A stretch of DNA of 7,439 nt from Oxalobacteraceae bacterium (GTDB taxonomy: Bacteria > Pseudomonadota > Gammaproteobacteria > Burkholderiales > Burkholderiaceae_D). Below, piece by piece: positions 5,252 through 7,439 of this stretch. The notes below the pieces were generated by a model. It worked only from the letters and a program-made list of their open reading frames with translations. It ran no database searches and was not told the DNA's origin. The number at the start of each line of letters is the position of its first letter. Positions within the stretch are counted from its first letter, which is position 1. The position numbers were made by a program, and so were the translations under genes. The stretch is taken from contig JAIXQV010000288.1 in the NCBI GenBank assembly GCA_027485535.1, positions 1 to 7,439 on the forward strand. The letters run 5' to 3'.

Positions 5252-6685
5252 TCACCCGTGGTGTAGAACCACTGTTTTCGTGGTGCTGAATTCTTCCAGC
5301 GCGATAAACCCCTTCTCGCGCCCATGCCCGCTCTTTTTCATGCCACCAAACGGCAACTCCACACCACCACCAGCGCCGTAGCAGTTGATGAACACCTGCC
5401 CGCTTTGCATGCGCTTGGCGACCCTCGCCTGCCGTGCGCCGTTCTCCGTCCAGATACCAGAGACCAAACCGTACTCAGTAGCATTCGCGAGTTGTATCGC
5501 ATCTTCTTCATCTTTGAATGACATCGCCGATAGTACGGGGCCAAACACCTCCTGGTATGCGAGTCGGTGATCTCGCGGCACCGCGCCGAACAATGCAGGC
5601 GCAACAAAATAGCCCTCTTTAGCGCAGCCATCGGCAACAGTGCCTTCAGCCAGCAGCGGAACGCCGGTTTTCACTGCGTCATCAATAAAGCCACGCACAC
5701 GCTCGAATTGCTTACGATTGACGATAGGGCCGCAGTCAACATCCATCTCGGGCGTTCCGACCCTCACCTTGCTGAAAGCTTCAGCCACGCGCTTGATAAA
5801 TTGATCGTAGATACTTTGCTGAATCAGCAAACGGCTACCGGCCGAGCAGGTCTGACCTGCATTCTGCGTGATGGCTTTGATGATGATCGGCAGCGCTTTA
5901 TCAAGATCGGCATCTTCAAACACGATCTGTGGCGATTTGCCGCCGAGTTCCAGCGTGCATGGCACGGCATTGTGCGCTGTTGATTGCTGCACCAGCGCGC
6001 CAACTTCAGGTGAACCAGTGAAGCTGGCGTAATTAATATCAGGGTGTGCGGTGAGCGCGGCACCCGCCTCATAGCCATAACCGGTCACCAGATTCAGCGC
6101 ACCGGGTGGCAAGCCAGCTTGCATTAATAGCTCGGCCAATTTCAGGCCTGACATGCAGGCATCTTCAGAGGGCTTGAGCACCACCGCATTACCAGCAGCC
6201 AGCGCTGGCGCAACGGTGCGGCCAAACATTTGCGCCGGATAATTCCAAGGAATGATTATCGCCACCACCCCATGCGGCTCATACACCAACTGCGCGTTAT
6301 AACCATTCAGATAAGGAATCTGCTTGCCATGGAGCTTGTCGGCAGCGCCACCGTAGTACTCGAAATAACGCGCGACGGCGACGACATCGGCGCGCGCGAC
6401 TGACAAAGGCTTGCCCGTATCGCGCAACTCAATCTGCGCAATTTCCTCGGCATGTTGCACGATCAGCGTTGCTGCTTTGCTGAGAATGCGACCGCGCTCA
6501 GTCGCCGTGAGCTGCCCCCACGCACCGTCCATCGCAGCGCGTGCTGCTTTCACCGCACGATCAATATCTTCGGCAGTACCGCGATCGATACTGGCGTAGG
6601 GTTTGGCATCACAAGGGTTGATTACTTCAATGGTTTGTCCGCCGCTGGCAGATCCCCATTCGCCGTTAATCAGCAAACTCGGCAT
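5252..6685 (-). CDS. NAD(P)-dependent aldehyde dehydrogenase (ALDH superfamily)
   Basis: The 477-residue cytoplasmic enzyme oxidises an aldehyde to the acid with NAD(P)+. Key residues are all present: N148 in PWNYP, K171 in LKPSE, the Rossmann stretch FTGSPEVG (222-229), the general base E246 in LELGGKSP and the nucleophile C280 in GQTCSAGSR. EVFGPV and the GGMKKSGHGRE motif near the end are also typical. Length and motifs fit the large betaine-aldehyde/general ALDH group; the substrate is not determinable. The ATG at 6685 is preferred because GGAG lies 6 nt upstream, whereas the TTG at 6697 would overlap that site and add only four residues. It sits 133 nt after a LivF-like transporter gene and is followed by an SDR, so it probably handles aldehydes formed by an alcohol dehydrogenase such as the PQQ enzyme nearby. 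Confidence 0.95.
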   Translation of the reverse strand: MPSLLINGEWGSASGGQTIEVINPCDAKPYASIDRGTAEDIDRAVKAARAAMDGAWGQLTATERGRILSKAATLIVQHAEEIAQIELRDTGKPLSVARADVVAVARYFEYYGGAADKLHGKQIPYLNGYNAQLVYEPHGVVAIIIPWNYPAQMFGRTVAPALAAGNAVVLKPSEDACMSGLKLAELLMQAGLPPGALNLVTGYGYEAGAALTAHPDINYASFTGSPEVGALVQQSTAHNAVPCTLELGGKSPQIVFEDADLDKALPIIIKAITQNAGQTCSAGSRLLIQQSIYDQFIKRVAEAFSKVRVGTPEMDVDCGPIVNRKQFERVRGFIDDAVKTGVPLLAEGTVADGCAKEGYFVAPALFGAVPRDHRLAYQEVFGPVLSAMSFKDEEDAIQLANATEYGLVSGIWTENGARQARVAKRMQSGQVFINCYGAGGGVELPFGGMKKSGHGREKGFIALEEFSTTKTVVLHHG

Positions 6686-6706
6686 AGCGCTCTCCAAGAT
6701 TTTCCA

Positions 6707-6736
6707 ATAAAAGAAACTTCATAAATCATGTGGCAA
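6707..6736 (-). promoter_or_regulatory. Possible sigma70-type promoter for the aldehyde dehydrogenase gene
   Basis: On the minus strand TTGCCA (-35 like, 6731-6736) and TTTTAT (-10 like, 6707-6712) are separated by 18 nt, and the expected start would leave a leader of about 15 nt. The -35 lies inside the conserved core of the 37-nt repeat. The -10 match is only 4 of 6, so this is tentative. Confidence 0.3.
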
Positions 6737-6803
6737 TCATCTATCTGTCTTCGTCGCGATAATCGCGTGGCAATCATTTATTTGCCGCCGTCGCACTAAT
6801 CGT
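6730..6803. repeat. Two-copy 37-nt imperfect tandem repeat with palindromic parts
   Basis: Copies at 6730-6766 and 6767-6803 agree at 29 of 37 positions by my count. They share the exact core gtggcaatcat at their starts. A degenerate third core (gtgacaaataatt) begins at 6807 and reaches the stop codon of the ABC gene. Across the end of copy one runs the perfect 13-nt palindrome CGCGATAATCGCG (6755-6767). Copy two has GCAC/GTGC arms at nearly the same place (6793-6805). The array lies between the ABC gene and the aldehyde dehydrogenase gene and may be an operator. Confidence 0.7.
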
Positions 6804-6818
6804 GCTGTGACAAATAAT

Positions 6819-7439
6819 TCAAGGCGTTTCAATCGTCTCACTTTGCAGCTCGCCGCGCTCCAGCGTCAGCGTCGCGTCGGGTAGATCACGCATCAAGCTG
6901 CGGTTTGATTCAGTAACGATGATGCACAAGGCTGGGTCACTCTGGTGCAAGCGACGTAAAGACTCAGCGTATTGATTCGCAAGCACTGGTGCCAATCCTT
7001 GAAATGGCTCGTCCAGCAACACGAAGCGGGTTCCCACCATCAGCGCTCGTCCGAGTGCAGCCATCTTGCCCTGCCCGCCAGACAACGCCGCACCGGAGCG
7101 CGCCAACATGGGCGCTAATTGCGGTACCACATCGAGTACGCGATCCAGCCGCTTTGCAATCTCGTGGGTCGGTAGTCCGAGCACCTCACACGGCAGTCGC
7201 AGGTTTTCTTCAACAGTAAAAGTCGGGTAGATCACGCGATCTTCCGGTGCGTAACCAATTCCTAGCGCTGTACGGCGATGCCCGGGTGCGCCCCCCAGGT
7301 CAATACCGTCCAAGGTGATGCGCCCGGCCGACATTGGCAGCAGCCCCATGATGGCTCTGAGCAGCGTGGTCTTGCCTGCACCATTGCGCCCAACTACCGC
7401 CAGCAACTGGCCCGGCGGCAGCGATACATCGATCTCGCG
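6819..7439 (-). CDS. ABC transporter ATP-binding protein, LivF-like (partial, N-terminus missing)
   Basis: This is the last 206 residues of an ABC ATPase; about 25-30 N-terminal residues lie past the right edge, judged against the usual 230-240 residues. The frame is open to the edge, starting with REIDVSLPPGQLLAVVGRNG. Visible motifs are Walker A GRNGAGKT (residues 17-24 of the visible part), a Q-loop region recast as GYAPEDRVIYPTFTVEENL, the signature LSGGQGKMAALGRAL, and Walker B FVLLDEPFQGLAP. The GYxPExRxIFPxLTVxENL and GLAP stretches are typical of LivF, the ATPase of branched-chain amino-acid type (HAAT) importers. Such importers also carry amides, urea or aromatic acids, so the substrate is open. 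The region after Walker B reads IIVTESNRSL where LivF usually has LLVEQN. Partner permease, binding-protein and LivG genes are expected beyond the right edge. Confidence 0.9.
   Translation of the reverse strand, partial: REIDVSLPPGQLLAVVGRNGAGKTTLLRAIMGLLPMSAGRITLDGIDLGGAPGHRRTALGIGYAPEDRVIYPTFTVEENLRLPCEVLGLPTHEIAKRLDRVLDVVPQLAPMLARSGAALSGGQGKMAALGRALMVGTRFVLLDEPFQGLAPVLANQYAESLRRLHQSDPALCIIVTESNRSLMRDLPDATLTLERGELQSETIETP

Noticed and set aside
5567..5983. 138-residue plus-strand open frame opposite the aldehyde dehydrogenase gene
   Set aside because: It is an antisense shadow of the conserved catalytic region and has no recognisable domain.
6686..6697. Upstream TTG start for the aldehyde dehydrogenase
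   Set aside because: It overlaps the GGAG ribosome site that serves the ATG at 6685 and adds four residues not typical of the family.
1..7439. CRISPR array, tRNA, rRNA, insertion sequence or attachment site
   Set aside because: No regularly spaced long direct repeats with spacers, no tRNA or rRNA sequence and no transposase or integrase frame were seen on either strand.

Overview
All convincing genes in this window lie on the minus strand, so the sequence reads functionally from right to left. The base composition, a PQQ alcohol dehydrogenase, a LivF-type ABC ATPase and a small protein resembling the surface-adhesin E family all point to a Gram-negative pseudomonadote, most likely a beta- or gammaproteobacterium. 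This is an inference from gene types; no marker gene is present to fix the taxon.

Right part (about 4378-7439): a catabolic or oxidative block. It starts with the 3' part of a LivF-like ABC transporter ATPase that runs off the right edge. A 133-base gap with an imperfect 37-nt tandem repeat and palindromes follows. Then come an NAD(P)-dependent aldehyde dehydrogenase and a classical short-chain dehydrogenase. Together with the PQQ alcohol dehydrogenase at the left edge they would suit uptake and stepwise oxidation of an alcohol or aldehyde substrate, although the substrate cannot be read from the sequence.

Middle part (1309-4351): a small exported adhesin-E-like protein, then a tight four-gene envelope cassette. 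The cassette holds a MotA/TolQ/ExbB-type channel subunit with a GTG start, an ExbD/MotB-type subunit whose periplasmic part looks like the YfaP/DUF2135 domain rather than a peptidoglycan- or TonB-binding domain, a two-helix membrane protein of unknown function, and a lipoprotein of unknown function. Spacings are 11 nt, a 4-nt ATGA overlap, and 1 nt, so the four genes are almost certainly co-transcribed. This is the most interesting object in the window: it looks like an ion-driven inner-membrane motor with an unusual periplasmic effector and two dedicated partners.

Left part (1-1308): a 541-nt intergenic region containing a strong minus-strand intrinsic terminator, several stem-loops and a striking run of five 10-nt phased repeat units. 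It is followed by the 5' third of a type I PQQ-dependent alcohol dehydrogenase that runs off the left edge.

All family assignments are from recognition of motifs; no database search was run.
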